64,000 nucleotides of DNA from Sphingomonas taxi (GTDB lineage Bacteria > Pseudomonadota > Alphaproteobacteria > Sphingomonadales > Sphingomonadaceae), in assembly GCA_003240625.1 (NCBI GenBank), contig QFMX01000011.1, positions 13,133 through 77,132 of the forward strand, in the 5' to 3' direction. Of the stretch, positions 20,517 through 31,024 are shown in pieces. The notes under the pieces were generated by a model that had not been told where the DNA came from, did not search any database, and saw nothing but the letters and a program-made list of their open reading frames with translations. The position numbers were made by a program, and so were the translations under genes. The first letter of the stretch is position 1. Every line of letters begins with the position of its first letter.

Positions 20517-20942
20517 TGTGTCTTGCGGGCGTTGCGTGATTGTCGCGGGCGCGACATGGGCAGTGAGCGGTTGGTGGTTAGCGCGCTGATCGCGTTATGC
20601 TCGCCCACCTACTGTTCCCGCGCGAACGGGGGGCTTAGGAGCCACGACCGCTACCCCCCGCGCCCCTGGAGGCGTGGGTGCGGGTCCCTGGGGATCGACA
20701 CGACAGGCATCGGATAGGGGGCATCGGATTTGGGCATCGGATCGCGCTATTCCTCCTGGGCGGGAGGCGCTTGCGCTTGCCCATCGGAGGGGCAGTAAGC
20801 GACGCCTCTTGTTTGCTGGCACCCTTCCCGCCTCCAGCTCCCGTCTCGGGAAAGATTGCGGGCGATCTTCGTCGGGTCTCGGGCCCGGTTCGGCGACGCG
20901 CCGGCTTGTACCGCCCCCGCGACCCGCTAGGGACCACCGCAC
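20517..20942. other. Gene-free stretch with three GGCATCGGAT repeats
   Basis: 426 bp with no ORF of convincing codon use on either strand. GGCATCGGAT occurs three times at 20706-20715, 20720-20729 and 20733-20742, spaced 13-14 bp like short iterons. On the left are GC-rich complementary blocks (CCCCCCGCGCCCCTGG with CCAGGGGCGCGGGGGG-like partners). A structured small RNA is possible, but I do not recognise 6S, SRP, tmRNA or RNase P signatures. Confidence 0.4.
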
Positions 20943-22199
20943 ATGCGCCGTGCCCTTTTCGTCCTCGTCCCGCTGATCGCGGTCCTGTTCGTTTCCGCGC
21001 GCGAGCCTGCGCCTGCACCGGCGCCAGCCGATTCCGCCGCCAATTCTAACGCCGATTCCAACGGCGTCTCTCCTGCCGCGCGCGACCGCGGCGTCTATCA
21101 TCTCGCGACCGACGCCGAAGCCCGCTGGATCCCGTTCGACCTGACGCCCGGCAACCAGATCCGCTTCACGATGCAGATCGACGGCCGCAACGTCACCGCG
21201 ATCGTCGATACCGGCGTCAGCTATACGTTGCTCGCCAAGGCCTCCCCCGCGGTCGACACCGCCAAGCTGGTCGCCGGCGGCAGCGCGACCGCGATCGGCG
21301 GATCGGTCGCCTTAGGCTGGATGCCGACCCGCAGCGTCGCGCTTGGCGGTCTCGCGCGGACCGGCGGCGGCGTGACGGTCGCCGACCTGCCCGCGATCGC
21401 CACTGGCAGCGCGTCCGCGGTCGACTTGCTCGTCGGCGCCGACATGCTCGCCGGCCATGCGCTCGACATCGACTATGCCGCCAAGCGCTTCCGCCTGATC
21501 CGCTCGGGCCGCCTCCCGTTCAAGGGCGAGACAGCACCCTTGCGCGTCTCCACCGAACGCAGCGTCTACGAAAGCGCGCTCACGCTGGGCAACCGGCGGC
21601 TCGCGCCCGTGGTCGTCGATACCGGCGACGGGTCCTCGGTCACCGTCACCGCTGCCGGCTGGCAGGCGGCCGGTCTGAAAGACGTGCGCGTCACCACCGC
21701 GATCGCGTTCGGGCTAGCGGGACCAGCGGTGAGCGGCCTCGCGATCGTCCCCGATCTCCGCGTCGGCACGATGACCGCGCGCTCCACCGAAGTCCGGATC
21801 GAACCCGCAGGCGGCTTCTCGCAGGCGATCGGCACCGCCGGACGGATCGGATCCGGCTTCCTCCAGAATTACCGCGTGCTGCTCGATCCCGGCGCGCGCC
21901 GCATGGTGCTCAGCCGCGGCCCGAAGGCCGACACGCCGCCGCTCCGTTCGACCAGCGGGCTGCTCGTCGGTGCCGAACCGGATCGGCTGAAAGTCCTACA
22001 CGTCATGCGCGGCGGCCCCGCCGAAGCCTCGGGCTGGAAGGATGGCGACATGATCTGCGCGATCGACGGCGTACAGATCCCGACCGACTATCCCACGAGC
22101 CCGCTTACGTCATGGTCGGCCGGCGCCCCCGGCCGCGTCGTCGCGCTAGGCCTGTGCGACGGAACGACGCGGCTCCTGACGCTCAAGACCTTCTACTGA
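20943..22199 (+). CDS. Exported aspartic protease-like protein with PDZ-type C-terminus
   Basis: 418 aa. A signal/anchor segment (MRRALFVLVPLIAVLFVSA) is followed by a short Ala/Pro/Asn linker. Two aspartic protease motifs are visible, AIVDTGVSYTLL (Asp89) and VVVDTGDGSS (Asp226), each followed by a hydrophobic-hydrophobic-Gly element. This suggests two retropepsin-like lobes in one chain. Residues about 345-400 (VMRGGPAEASGWKDGDMICAIDGVQI) are PDZ-like. It is probably periplasmic; the substrate is unknown. Its TGA shares one base with the ATG of the next gene, so the two are coupled. Confidence 0.8.
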   Translation: MRRALFVLVPLIAVLFVSAREPAPAPAPADSAANSNADSNGVSPAARDRGVYHLATDAEARWIPFDLTPGNQIRFTMQIDGRNVTAIVDTGVSYTLLAKASPAVDTAKLVAGGSATAIGGSVALGWMPTRSVALGGLARTGGGVTVADLPAIATGSASAVDLLVGADMLAGHALDIDYAAKRFRLIRSGRLPFKGETAPLRVSTERSVYESALTLGNRRLAPVVVDTGDGSSVTVTAAGWQAAGLKDVRVTTAIAFGLAGPAVSGLAIVPDLRVGTMTARSTEVRIEPAGGFSQAIGTAGRIGSGFLQNYRVLLDPGARRMVLSRGPKADTPPLRSTSGLLVGAEPDRLKVLHVMRGGPAEASGWKDGDMICAIDGVQIPTDYPTSPLTSWSAGAPGRVVALGLCDGTTRLLTLKTFY

Positions 22200-23635
22200 T
22201 GACGCGCCATCGCTGGTCGGGTGCGCTCGTCCTGCTGCTCGTCGCCTTCGCGATCCGCAGCCCGTTCTTCGGCAACCCGGTGATCCATAGCGACGAGCAA
22301 TTCTACCTGCTGGTCGGCGATCGCCTGCTGCATGGGGCATGGCCGTTCGTCGACATCTTCGATCGCAAGCCGGTCGGGCTGTTCCTAATCTTCGCTGCCA
22401 TCCGCAGCGTCGGCGGCGACGGCGTGCTGACGTACCAGCTCGCCGCGACGCTGGTCGCCGCGGGCACCGCATGGCTCATCGGTCGGATCGTCGACCGCCT
22501 CTCCCCCGACAGCGCCAGCCCGATCGCAAGCCTGGGCGCGGGGGTGATCTATCTCGTCTGGATCATCGTGTTCGACGGTGCGGGCGGACAGTCGGCGATA
22601 TGGGGCAACGCCCTGATGGCGGCGGCGGCGCTGCTGGTGCTCGATACGACGCGCGACCAGCGGCATATCAGTCGACGCGGCGCCGGGGCGATGCTGCTGA
22701 TCGGCATCGCGATGCAGATCAAATACACCGCCATGTTCGAGGGGATCTTCTTCGGCCTGACGCTGCTGTGGACCGCACACCGCGATGGCCGATCGATCGG
22801 CCGGCTGGCCGCCGACGCCGGCCTGTGGATCGGCGCCGCGCTGCTGCCGACCGCGCTCGCCTGGGCCGTCTATGCCGCAGCCGGCCACGGCGATGCCTTC
22901 GTCTTCGCCAATTTCCTTTCGATCTTCGGCCAGCAGGACGACGACACGCTCCGGTCCAATATCCTGAAGCTGCTTGGCGGGATCGGCCTCAGCTTGCCGC
23001 TCGCCTGGCTGGCGTGGCGTGGCCGACGGGCCAGCAGCTTCGCGCTCGGATGGGTCGCCGCTGCGGTGATCGCGATCCTGATCATGCACACGTTCGAGCT
23101 GCTCTACATGCTGCCACTCGCGCTGCCGCTGTCGGTCGCTGCCGGCACGGGGGTCGCGGGGCCGACTGTCCGCACGACCGTATATCGCCTTGTCGCAATA
23201 CTGGCGTTCGGCGCGCTCGCCGCGACCATCCTGACGAGCATCCGTGTCGGACGGCGCGGCAACGCACGGCAGATCGCCCAACTCGTCCACCTGATCGGCC
23301 AGCAACCGCGCGGCTGCATGTTCGCCTATGGCAGCGAACCGATCCTCTATTTCCTCACCCGATCCTGCCTGCCGACGCCCTATATCTTTCGCAGCCATCT
23401 GGGCCAGACGACCGAGTCGCATGGTACGGGGATCGATCCCGTCGCCGAAGTCACGCGGTTGCTCGCGGCCCGTCCTAGCGTGATCGTCGTGCGTGCGCCG
23501 AAACCTAGCACGAACCTTGCGACCCAGGCGCTGGTCGTTCGCGCGATCGCGGCGCGCTATAGGCTGGTCGGCTCGGTGAAGATCGGCCAGTTACCCCAGA
23601 GCGTCTATCGCCTGCGGACCGACGCTCGCCGCTGA
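22199..23635 (+). CDS. GT39/ArnT-like integral membrane glycosyltransferase
   Basis: 478 aa from the ATG that overlaps the preceding stop (TGATG). Many hydrophobic helices. The first periplasmic loop has the acidic motif of GT-C enzymes (VIHSDEQFYLLVGDRLLHG) and continues WPFVDIFDRKPVGLFLIF, the PMT_2 pattern. Such enzymes transfer sugar from a polyprenyl-phosphate donor to lipid, protein or glycan. The acceptor is unknown. The coupling to a secreted aspartic protease-like gene is the only contextual clue. Confidence 0.82.
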   Translation: MTRHRWSGALVLLLVAFAIRSPFFGNPVIHSDEQFYLLVGDRLLHGAWPFVDIFDRKPVGLFLIFAAIRSVGGDGVLTYQLAATLVAAGTAWLIGRIVDRLSPDSASPIASLGAGVIYLVWIIVFDGAGGQSAIWGNALMAAAALLVLDTTRDQRHISRRGAGAMLLIGIAMQIKYTAMFEGIFFGLTLLWTAHRDGRSIGRLAADAGLWIGAALLPTALAWAVYAAAGHGDAFVFANFLSIFGQQDDDTLRSNILKLLGGIGLSLPLAWLAWRGRRASSFALGWVAAAVIAILIMHTFELLYMLPLALPLSVAAGTGVAGPTVRTTVYRLVAILAFGALAATILTSIRVGRRGNARQIAQLVHLIGQQPRGCMFAYGSEPILYFLTRSCLPTPYIFRSHLGQTTESHGTGIDPVAEVTRLLAARPSVIVVRAPKPSTNLATQALVVRAIAARYRLVGSVKIGQLPQSVYRLRTDARR

Positions 23636-23646
23636 CGGCTGGAAGC

Positions 23647-23832
23647 TCAGGTCTTGAACGCCAGCCCGACCGTGACGGCCAATGCGATCAGGGCGAGCAT
23701 CTGGACGGTCGGCCAGTCGACCCAGCCGACCGAATCCGGATCGCGTCGCCGTCGCCGGCGTCGTTCGCCGAGCCCGGCGACGACCGCCAACGCGGCCAGG
23801 CCGCCGCTCGCACTCCACAACACCGGCCCCAT
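23647..23832 (-). CDS. Small membrane protein downstream of phaR
   Basis: 61 aa. It has two hydrophobic segments (about 5-20 and 45-58) separated by a very basic loop of seven arginines (ERRRRRRRDP). It starts 16 bp after phaR and is probably co-transcribed. I do not recognise a family. The gene is supported by position, start context and membrane topology rather than by homology. Confidence 0.55.
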   Translation of the reverse strand: MGPVLWSASGGLAALAVVAGLGERRRRRRRDPDSVGWVDWPTVQMLALIALAVTVGLAFKT

Positions 23833-23848
23833 CGTCCAGCCCGATCCG

Positions 23849-24385
23849 TCAGCCGAGCTTCTCGACCTTTTCCTGCAATTTGGCGAGTTCGGTGCGCAGG
23901 GCCGCGATCTCGTCGTCCTTGCTGGCGGCGGGTGCGGGTGTGGCCGGGTTCATCGCCTGCGCGGCGACGTCGAACATCGCGAGATTGCGCTTGGCGAGAT
24001 CGGCGAACGGCGAGTTCGCGAACGCACCCTCGACCGCGGACTTGAACTGATCGTGGTTGCGACGAAAGCTGTCCATCGACGCCTCGAGGTACCCGGGGAC
24101 CATCGTCTGCATCGAGTCGCCGTACATCGAGATCAGCTGGCGCAGAAAGTTCACCGGCATCATCGTCTCGCCGCGACTCTCCTCCTCCATGATGATCTGG
24201 GTGAGGACGTTGTGGGTGATGTCCTCGTCGGTCTTCGCGTCGACCACCTTGAAGTCGCGGCCCTCGCGAGTCATCGTCGCCAGATGATCGAGCGTGATGT
24301 AGGATGAGGTCTCGGTGTTATAGAGCCGCCTGTTGGCGTATTTCTTGATGATGACGATTCCGTCGGCAGCCGGTTGCTTCTTCAT
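23849..24385 (-). CDS. phaR: Polyhydroxyalkanoate synthesis repressor PhaR
   Basis: 178 aa. The N-terminal PHB/PHA accumulation regulator DNA-binding domain is unmistakable (IIKKYANRRLYNTETSSYIT). A second conserved block follows (VLTQIIMEEESRGETMMPVN, then FLRQLISMYGDSMQ), ending in a short coiled coil (DDEIAALRTELAKLQEKVEK). PhaR binds DNA at phasin and PHA genes and is titrated off by PHB granules. It is divergent by only 14 bp from the PhaC-like gene. A matching operator lies upstream of the PHB depolymerase gene at 49.7 kb. Confidence 0.95.
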   Translation of the reverse strand: MKKQPAADGIVIIKKYANRRLYNTETSSYITLDHLATMTREGRDFKVVDAKTDEDITHNVLTQIIMEEESRGETMMPVNFLRQLISMYGDSMQTMVPGYLEASMDSFRRNHDQFKSAVEGAFANSPFADLAKRNLAMFDVAAQAMNPATPAPAASKDDEIAALRTELAKLQEKVEKLG

Positions 24386-24399
24386 GGATCCCCCGTCTT

Positions 24400-25458
24400 A
24401 TGTTTGAAACGGAGGCTACAGTCTTTGATGACGCACCGCAACAAGGTCCGAGGCCCTTACCCTTGTTCCTCAGCGTGCTGCGCAGCGAGACCGCAGCATC
24501 GCCCGACCGGATGGCCAGCGCACTAGCCGGATTGCGCGCCTATCAGGCCGCGCCACGAGCGCAGCGCGCCGATCCGATGCCTGCTGTTCACAGCGCGGGG
24601 CGGGTTTCGCTGCGCGATTACGGTGGCAGCGGACGGCCGGTAGTGTTCGTTCCGTCCTTGATAAATCCGCCCGATATCCTCGATCATTCGCCCGAGTCTT
24701 CGCTGGTGCGGTGGATCGCGGAGCAGGGATTCCATGCGTGGCTCGTCGACTGGGGATCGCCCGGCAGCGCCGACCGCGACCTCGATCTGGCGGCGCATGT
24801 CGAGCGGCTGCTGATGCCGTTGCTACGGGCGCTGGACGAACCGCCGGTGTTGGTCGGCTATTGCCTCGGCGGCACGCTCGCGCTCGGTGCCGCTGCGATT
24901 ACCCCCGTTGCGGGGGTCGCGACGATCGCCGCGCCGTGGCACTTCGCGGGCTATGGCGAGGGTCGGTCCGCGCTTGCCGCCACCTGGGCAGCAGTCCAGC
25001 CCGCCGCGGCGATGCTCGGCCTACTGCCGGTGGAAGTCCTGCAAGCGGGCTTCTGGCAACTCGATCCCGCGCGTACGATCGCAAAATACGAGGCGTTCGC
25101 CGACCTCGCCCCGGACAGCGACGCGGCGCGCGCGTTCGTCCGACTCGAAGATTGGGCGAACGCGGGCGCGCCGCTTCCCTACGCCGCCGCCGCCTCGTTG
25201 TTCGAGGACTGCATCGCCAACGACCTGCCCGGCAAAGGCCGCTGGGCCATCGCCGGTACCGTGGTCGACCCGCTCGCACTCGCCTGCCCGACCGTCGAGT
25301 TCGTCTCGCTTAGCGACCGAATAGTCCCCGCCGCCACCGCGATCGGACTTGCCGACCGCCGCGATCTGGGTGCCGGCCATGTCGGCATGATCGTCGGCCG
25401 TTCTGCGCGCGCGCGCCTCTGGGAACCGCTCGCCAACTGGATCGCCGCGCTCGGCTGA
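24400..25458 (+). CDS. Short PHA synthase-like alpha/beta hydrolase
   Basis: 352 aa. The nucleophile box is GYCLGG with Cys155, as in PHA synthases, rather than GxSxG. Asp306 (SLSDRIVP) and His327 (GAGHVGMIVG) complete a Cys-Asp-His triad. VVFVPSLINPPDILD and SSLVRWIAEQGF also match PhaC. The length is that of a class III synthase subunit and lacks the long N-terminal domain of class I PhaC. Between phaR and phaA it is best read as a PhaC-type polymerase or a PHA-related thioesterase. I see no PhaE partner, so activity on its own is uncertain. Confidence 0.75.
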   Translation: MFETEATVFDDAPQQGPRPLPLFLSVLRSETAASPDRMASALAGLRAYQAAPRAQRADPMPAVHSAGRVSLRDYGGSGRPVVFVPSLINPPDILDHSPESSLVRWIAEQGFHAWLVDWGSPGSADRDLDLAAHVERLLMPLLRALDEPPVLVGYCLGGTLALGAAAITPVAGVATIAAPWHFAGYGEGRSALAATWAAVQPAAAMLGLLPVEVLQAGFWQLDPARTIAKYEAFADLAPDSDAARAFVRLEDWANAGAPLPYAAAASLFEDCIANDLPGKGRWAIAGTVVDPLALACPTVEFVSLSDRIVPAATAIGLADRRDLGAGHVGMIVGRSARARLWEPLANWIAALG

Positions 25459-25491
25459 CCTACATGGGGTCCAAACATAGAGGATCCCGAC

Positions 25492-26676
<1,185 letters not shown>

Positions 26677-26858
26677 CGTTAACGACCGATTATTGCTCTA
26701 TGATGCCCAACATGACGGAATCGTGACGTTTTTGTCACAATCGTTAAACGTAATGCGTCTTCGGGCCGGCCAAAGCTGAACAAGGGCTTGCCGGCTTTAC
26801 CCTTATTGGACTTGTATCCCCTCAACGGCACCGTTGCCGATAAAAGGGGGATCGCATT

Positions 26859-29822
26859 TTGTTCCGGACGCACGTTTTTCTTTCCGCTACCATTCTCGCT
26901 GCAGGGTTTGTTCTGCCGACGGTCGCCTATGCGCAGGCCGTACCGTCAACAACGGACGGCACCGCTGCGCAGAACGAGCTTCCGGAGCAGACCGACACGC
27001 CGGGCGAAAACGATGCCATTGTCATTACCGGTTCGCGCATCGCCCAACAGGGTCTGACCTCGACCGTTCCGATCACCGTCACGTCCAGTGTTGACATCCA
27101 ACAGGACGCTGCACTGAACATTCAGGATACCCTTCAGCAGCTCCCGCAGTTTGGCGTGGGAACGAGCCGGTTCAATTCGAACTTCCTTACCTCGGGCAAC
27201 GGCGCCGCGACTCTCAACTTGCGTGGCCTCGGAGCGAACCGCACGTTGGTCCTGGTCAACGGTCGGCGGTATGTCGCCGGTTTCGGCGGTGCGGCGAGCG
27301 TCGACGTCAACAACATCCCCACCGATTTCATCGAGGGGGTCGATACCATTACAGGGGGCACATCGGCGGTCTACGGATCCGACGCGATCGCGGGCGTCGT
27401 GAACTTCAGAATGCGCGATTCGTTCGAAGGCTTCCAAGTCCGCGGCCAGACCGGCATTTCGGAGCGCGGCGACACGGACCAGCAGCTCATCACGATAACC
27501 GGCGGCTCGACGTTGGCCGATGGCCGCTGGAAGATGATCGGGAATCTGACCTATGACAGGTCGGGTGCCTTACGTTCGGCAGACCGTGCGCGATCTAGTG
27601 AAGATTGCGGCATTCCGGTCAGCAATGCCGAAGGCATCGTCTGCGGCCCGGCGTCCTACAGCGTCTTTTCCGCGCAGGGGCAGTTTTACTACAATGTGCG
27701 CGGCACTGGTGCGAACCCGGTACTCGACATCCCGAGTGCCGCCAACTCGAACTTCAGCTACGACAACGCCAACAACCTGATTACCGGGACAGGCCCCGGC
27801 TTCAATCGGAACGCGGTGCGCTTCATCGCGACCCCGGTCGAGCGGTACATGGCCGCGTTCAACACCTCGTTCGAGATCAGTCCGGCGGCGACGGTGTTCC
27901 TCGAAACCAACTATAACAAGGTAAAGTCCCGGTCGGCGTTGGAGCCTTCGGCAATCGCAATCGGTCTTGTCCCCAACGCGGACGTCCTTTCGTCGATCGC
28001 GATCACCAACCCGTTCATTCCGCAGTCCGTTCAGGCAATCATCGCGGCGCGCAACAGCGACGCCAATCCGGCGAACGATATTACCGGCATTTCAACGCGC
28101 CGCCGTTTCAACGAGGTCTTCGATCGCAGCAACACGAACGATCGCGACACGATCCGTGCAGCGGCCGGCGTCCGCGGCGTCCTCGGCGGTGGCTGGCGCT
28201 ATGAAGGTAGCTATGTCTACGGGCGCTTCTCGGACTATACGGCAAGCGAGACGGCGGTCAAAAGCCGTATCGGCGAAGCACTCGATGCGGTTTCGCTCAA
28301 TGGCCAGATCGTCTGCCGTAGCGAAGCAGCGCGCGCTGCGGGATGCGCGCCCCTCAATCTGTTCGGAGCGGGCTCCGCCAGTGCCGCCGCTTCTGCGTAC
28401 GTCCAGTCGGACATTCCGCGCAGCCTGCGGGTCACCAACCAGCAGCATGTCGCGAACGCCAGCATCTCGGGTTCGCCCTTCTCGCTCTGGGCAGGGGACG
28501 TCGGCATCGCGGTAGGCGGGGAGTTCCGCCGTGAAACCTCGTCGAGCGACAGCGACGCACTGACCAACGCTGGTCTTAACATCGGCAATCAGGCACCTGA
28601 TTTCAGTGGTGCGTTCAACGTCTGGGAAGTGTTCGGCGAAACGCGGATACCGCTGATCAAAGACAGTTTCGTCAAGTCGTTCGATCTCATCGGTGCCGTC
28701 CGCTATTCCGACTACACGACGGTCGGCAGCGTGCTGAGCTGGAATGCGGGTGCCGAGTTCGAGCCATTTAGCGGGCTTTTTCTCCGTGGTGGATACGCAC
28801 GTGCGAACCGTGCACCGACCATCGGTGAGCTGTTCCAGCCGCCTGCCGAAACTTTCGCAGCGGTTGCCGATCCCTGCAACGGCGTAAACGCAACCAATAA
28901 TCCGGGGGTGAGTGCGACCTTCCCGAATGGATTTGGCGCAGCGTGCCGCCAGCTTCCAAGTGTACAGGCTGCGATCGCAAGCACGGGTGCGTTCAACTAC
29001 ACGCTTGCTCAGCAGCAAGGCATAAACGGGTTCACCGGGGGCAATACAGCTCTTAACGAAGAGACAGCAAGTACGCTGACGCTCGGCGCGGTCATCACGC
29101 CAAACCAGATGCCCGGGTTCAGCTTCACGGTAGATTATTTCAACATTCGCTTGAAAGACGGCATCGCGAACTTGGGTCGTCAGTTCTCGATCCAGCAGTG
29201 TCTCCAGTCGGGCGATCCGATCTTCTGTTCACAGGTGATCCGCGATGACACGGGCCGGCTGCGGACGGTAAACGGTCAGCTTATCAACGTCGCCCAGACG
29301 CTGACGGACGGTATCGATGTAGGGGGCCGTTTCGGACGGAGGCTCGCAGGAGGCGACCGCCTCGACCTCTCGGTCAACTACTCAGTGCGCTTCCGGTACG
29401 AAACGCAGGCTAATCCAGTCGCCCCGGTGGTAGAGAATGTCGGCACGGCTGGATCTCAGTTGCAGAAGCACCGCATCTTCACGCGCGCAGCATACACGAT
29501 CCAGGACCAGTTCCAGATCGGCTGGCAGATGACCTATCTGGGCGGAGCCGTGTCGAGCGTTACGTTCGCAAACAGCAATCCTGCGATCGAGGCGCTCAAT
29601 CGCATCCCGGTCTACACCTACCATGATTTCCAGTTCCGCTGGAACGTGGACCCCGAGCAGAAGTTCAGTTTCTACGTCAATGTGAACAACGCGTTCGACA
29701 AGCAGCCGCCGTTCTTGCCGGGCTCGCCGTTTGCAGCGTCGATCACGGGAACCGAGACCCAGGCGGACGTTTACGATCCGGTCGGTCGCAGCTTTGCAAT
29801 GGGCTTCCGCGCGAAGTTCTGA
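26859..29822 (+). CDS. TonB-dependent outer membrane receptor
   Basis: 987 aa. It starts at TTG, supported by a strong AAGGGGG eight bases upstream and a clean signal peptide (MFRTHVFLSATILAAGFVLP to AYAQ). The plug domain follows (DAIVITGSRIAQQGL; LNLRGLGANRTLVLVNGRRY; GTSAVYGSDAIAGVVNF), then a 22-strand barrel with long Asn/Ser-rich loops, ending in the outer-membrane signature SFAMGFRAKF. The substrate is not evident, and no transporter genes adjoin. Codon use looks less GC-extreme than in neighbours, and a 180-bp AT-richer leader precedes it, so it may be differently regulated or later acquired. Confidence 0.92.
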   Translation: MFRTHVFLSATILAAGFVLPTVAYAQAVPSTTDGTAAQNELPEQTDTPGENDAIVITGSRIAQQGLTSTVPITVTSSVDIQQDAALNIQDTLQQLPQFGVGTSRFNSNFLTSGNGAATLNLRGLGANRTLVLVNGRRYVAGFGGAASVDVNNIPTDFIEGVDTITGGTSAVYGSDAIAGVVNFRMRDSFEGFQVRGQTGISERGDTDQQLITITGGSTLADGRWKMIGNLTYDRSGALRSADRARSSEDCGIPVSNAEGIVCGPASYSVFSAQGQFYYNVRGTGANPVLDIPSAANSNFSYDNANNLITGTGPGFNRNAVRFIATPVERYMAAFNTSFEISPAATVFLETNYNKVKSRSALEPSAIAIGLVPNADVLSSIAITNPFIPQSVQAIIAARNSDANPANDITGISTRRRFNEVFDRSNTNDRDTIRAAAGVRGVLGGGWRYEGSYVYGRFSDYTASETAVKSRIGEALDAVSLNGQIVCRSEAARAAGCAPLNLFGAGSASAAASAYVQSDIPRSLRVTNQQHVANASISGSPFSLWAGDVGIAVGGEFRRETSSSDSDALTNAGLNIGNQAPDFSGAFNVWEVFGETRIPLIKDSFVKSFDLIGAVRYSDYTTVGSVLSWNAGAEFEPFSGLFLRGGYARANRAPTIGELFQPPAETFAAVADPCNGVNATNNPGVSATFPNGFGAACRQLPSVQAAIASTGAFNYTLAQQQGINGFTGGNTALNEETASTLTLGAVITPNQMPGFSFTVDYFNIRLKDGIANLGRQFSIQQCLQSGDPIFCSQVIRDDTGRLRTVNGQLINVAQTLTDGIDVGGRFGRRLAGGDRLDLSVNYSVRFRYETQANPVAPVVENVGTAGSQLQKHRIFTRAAYTIQDQFQIGWQMTYLGGAVSSVTFANSNPAIEALNRIPVYTYHDFQFRWNVDPEQKFSFYVNVNNAFDKQPPFLPGSPFAASITGTETQADVYDPVGRSFAMGFRAKF

Positions 29823-29845
29823 TCGTCGCAGAATGCAATTCAAGG

Positions 29846-29867
29846 GGGCCGTCCTACGGGGCGGCCC
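29846..29867 (+). terminator. Rho-independent-type terminator after the TonB receptor
   Basis: GGGCCGTCC, loop TACG, GGGCGGCCC: a 9-bp stem with one G-T pair and a four-base loop, followed by TTCCTGTTT. It lies 24 bp after the receptor stop and just before the convergent alr gene. Confidence 0.75.
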
Positions 29868-29883
29868 TTCCTGTTTCAGGTCA

Positions 29884-30918
29884 TCAGACCCATGCTCGTC
29901 GAAAGCGCGCGCCCAGACCCGTCAGAAGCTCATATTGCGACATGCCGGACCGTTCCGCCGCCATCGGCAGCGCAAAATCAAGGCCGATCCAAGATCCTTC
30001 TTCGAGATTGGCCGCGTTCGTCACGTCGATCGCCACGAGATCCATCGATACGCGGCCGATCACGGGCATCGCGATGCCGCCCTCCGATGCGGTTCCGCAG
30101 TTCGAAAATCCACGGAAATAGCCGTCAGCATAGCCTAGGTTGACGATCGCCACCTCGGTGTCGGCGGGCGCGGTCCAGGTTGCGTTGTAGCCTACCGTTT
30201 GACCGGCGCTGACCTGCCGACGCTGGAGGATCTGCGCTTCGAGCGTCACCGTCGGCCGGATCACTGCGGCCAGATCCGCGCGCGGGATGCCGCCGTAAAG
30301 CGCCAGGCCCGGGCGGGTCAGGTCGAACGCATAGCCCTTGAGCGCGATGCCGGCGGAGTTGGCGAGGCTCACGCGTCGCGCGGACGTCGTGCCGGCCACT
30401 GCGGCAAAGCGGTCGCGCTGCACCGCGTTCATCGGCACATCCTCATCGGCGCACGCCAAGTGGCTCATCAGCGTTTCGACCGCGAGGCCGTCGAGCAGGC
30501 CGCCGGCGATGTCGTCCGCCGACACGCCGAGGCGATTCATGCCGGTGTCGACCATCACGTCGCAGGGGCCGCCGCCCGCCGCTTTCCAGCGCGCGACCTG
30601 GGTGGGGGTGTTGAGGACCGGGCGGGCGAAGCCGGCGGTGGCGGCGGGCATATCTTCCTCGCGGACGCCGTGGAGGACGGACACCGTCAGGCCCAATGGG
30701 GCGAGTTCGGCGGCTTCCTGCCAGTTCGAGACGAAGAAATCGCGGCAGCCTGCGGCAGCGAGGCGACGAGCGACCTCGATCGCGCCGAGGCCATAGCCGT
30801 TCGCCTTGACCGCGGCGCCGCATGCCGCGGTGCCGCTCATGCGGTTGAGCGTGCGCCAGTTCTGGACGAGGGCGTCGCCGTCTAGGCGCAGGCGGAGGGG
30901 AGCGGGAATGTCGATCAC
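29884..30918 (-). CDS. alr: Alanine racemase
   Basis: 344 aa from a GTG start (MIDIPAPLRLRLDGDALVQN). Fold type III PLP enzyme: the cofactor Lys38 is in AVKANGYGLG, and the opposing catalytic Tyr is in QTVGYNATW. MVDTGMNRLGV, SLANSAGI and RPGLALYG are all typical. It interconverts L- and D-alanine for peptidoglycan. It follows btuD by about 106 bp on the same strand and might receive some B12-operon read-through, but its function is unrelated. Confidence 0.94.
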   Translation of the reverse strand: MIDIPAPLRLRLDGDALVQNWRTLNRMSGTAACGAAVKANGYGLGAIEVARRLAAAGCRDFFVSNWQEAAELAPLGLTVSVLHGVREEDMPAATAGFARPVLNTPTQVARWKAAGGGPCDVMVDTGMNRLGVSADDIAGGLLDGLAVETLMSHLACADEDVPMNAVQRDRFAAVAGTTSARRVSLANSAGIALKGYAFDLTRPGLALYGGIPRADLAAVIRPTVTLEAQILQRRQVSAGQTVGYNATWTAPADTEVAIVNLGYADGYFRGFSNCGTASEGGIAMPVIGRVSMDLVAIDVTNAANLEEGSWIGLDFALPMAAERSGMSQYELLTGLGARFRRAWV

Positions 30919-31024
30919 CCGGCGCGGGATAGTGCCGCGGGCGCGGCGCGTCGATGATCTTTCACCCTGCCGCCCCCCCGGCTCACCACAGCGCGGCTTC
31001 GATCCACCGGGCGTGTCGCTCGGT

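Noticed and set aside
20620..20830. 6S or SRP RNA in the gene-free stretch
   Set aside because: I could not find the conserved cores of either RNA; kept only as an unexplained region.
26677..26858. Terminator at GTGACGTTTTTGTCAC between phaA and the TonB receptor
   Set aside because: The stem is only 5 bp and AT-poor in the wrong place, with no T-run after it; it could equally be part of a promoter or operator, so not annotated.
30919..31024. Short gene between alr and btuD
   Set aside because: The open frames here are arginine/proline-rich extensions of neighbours with no ribosome binding site.
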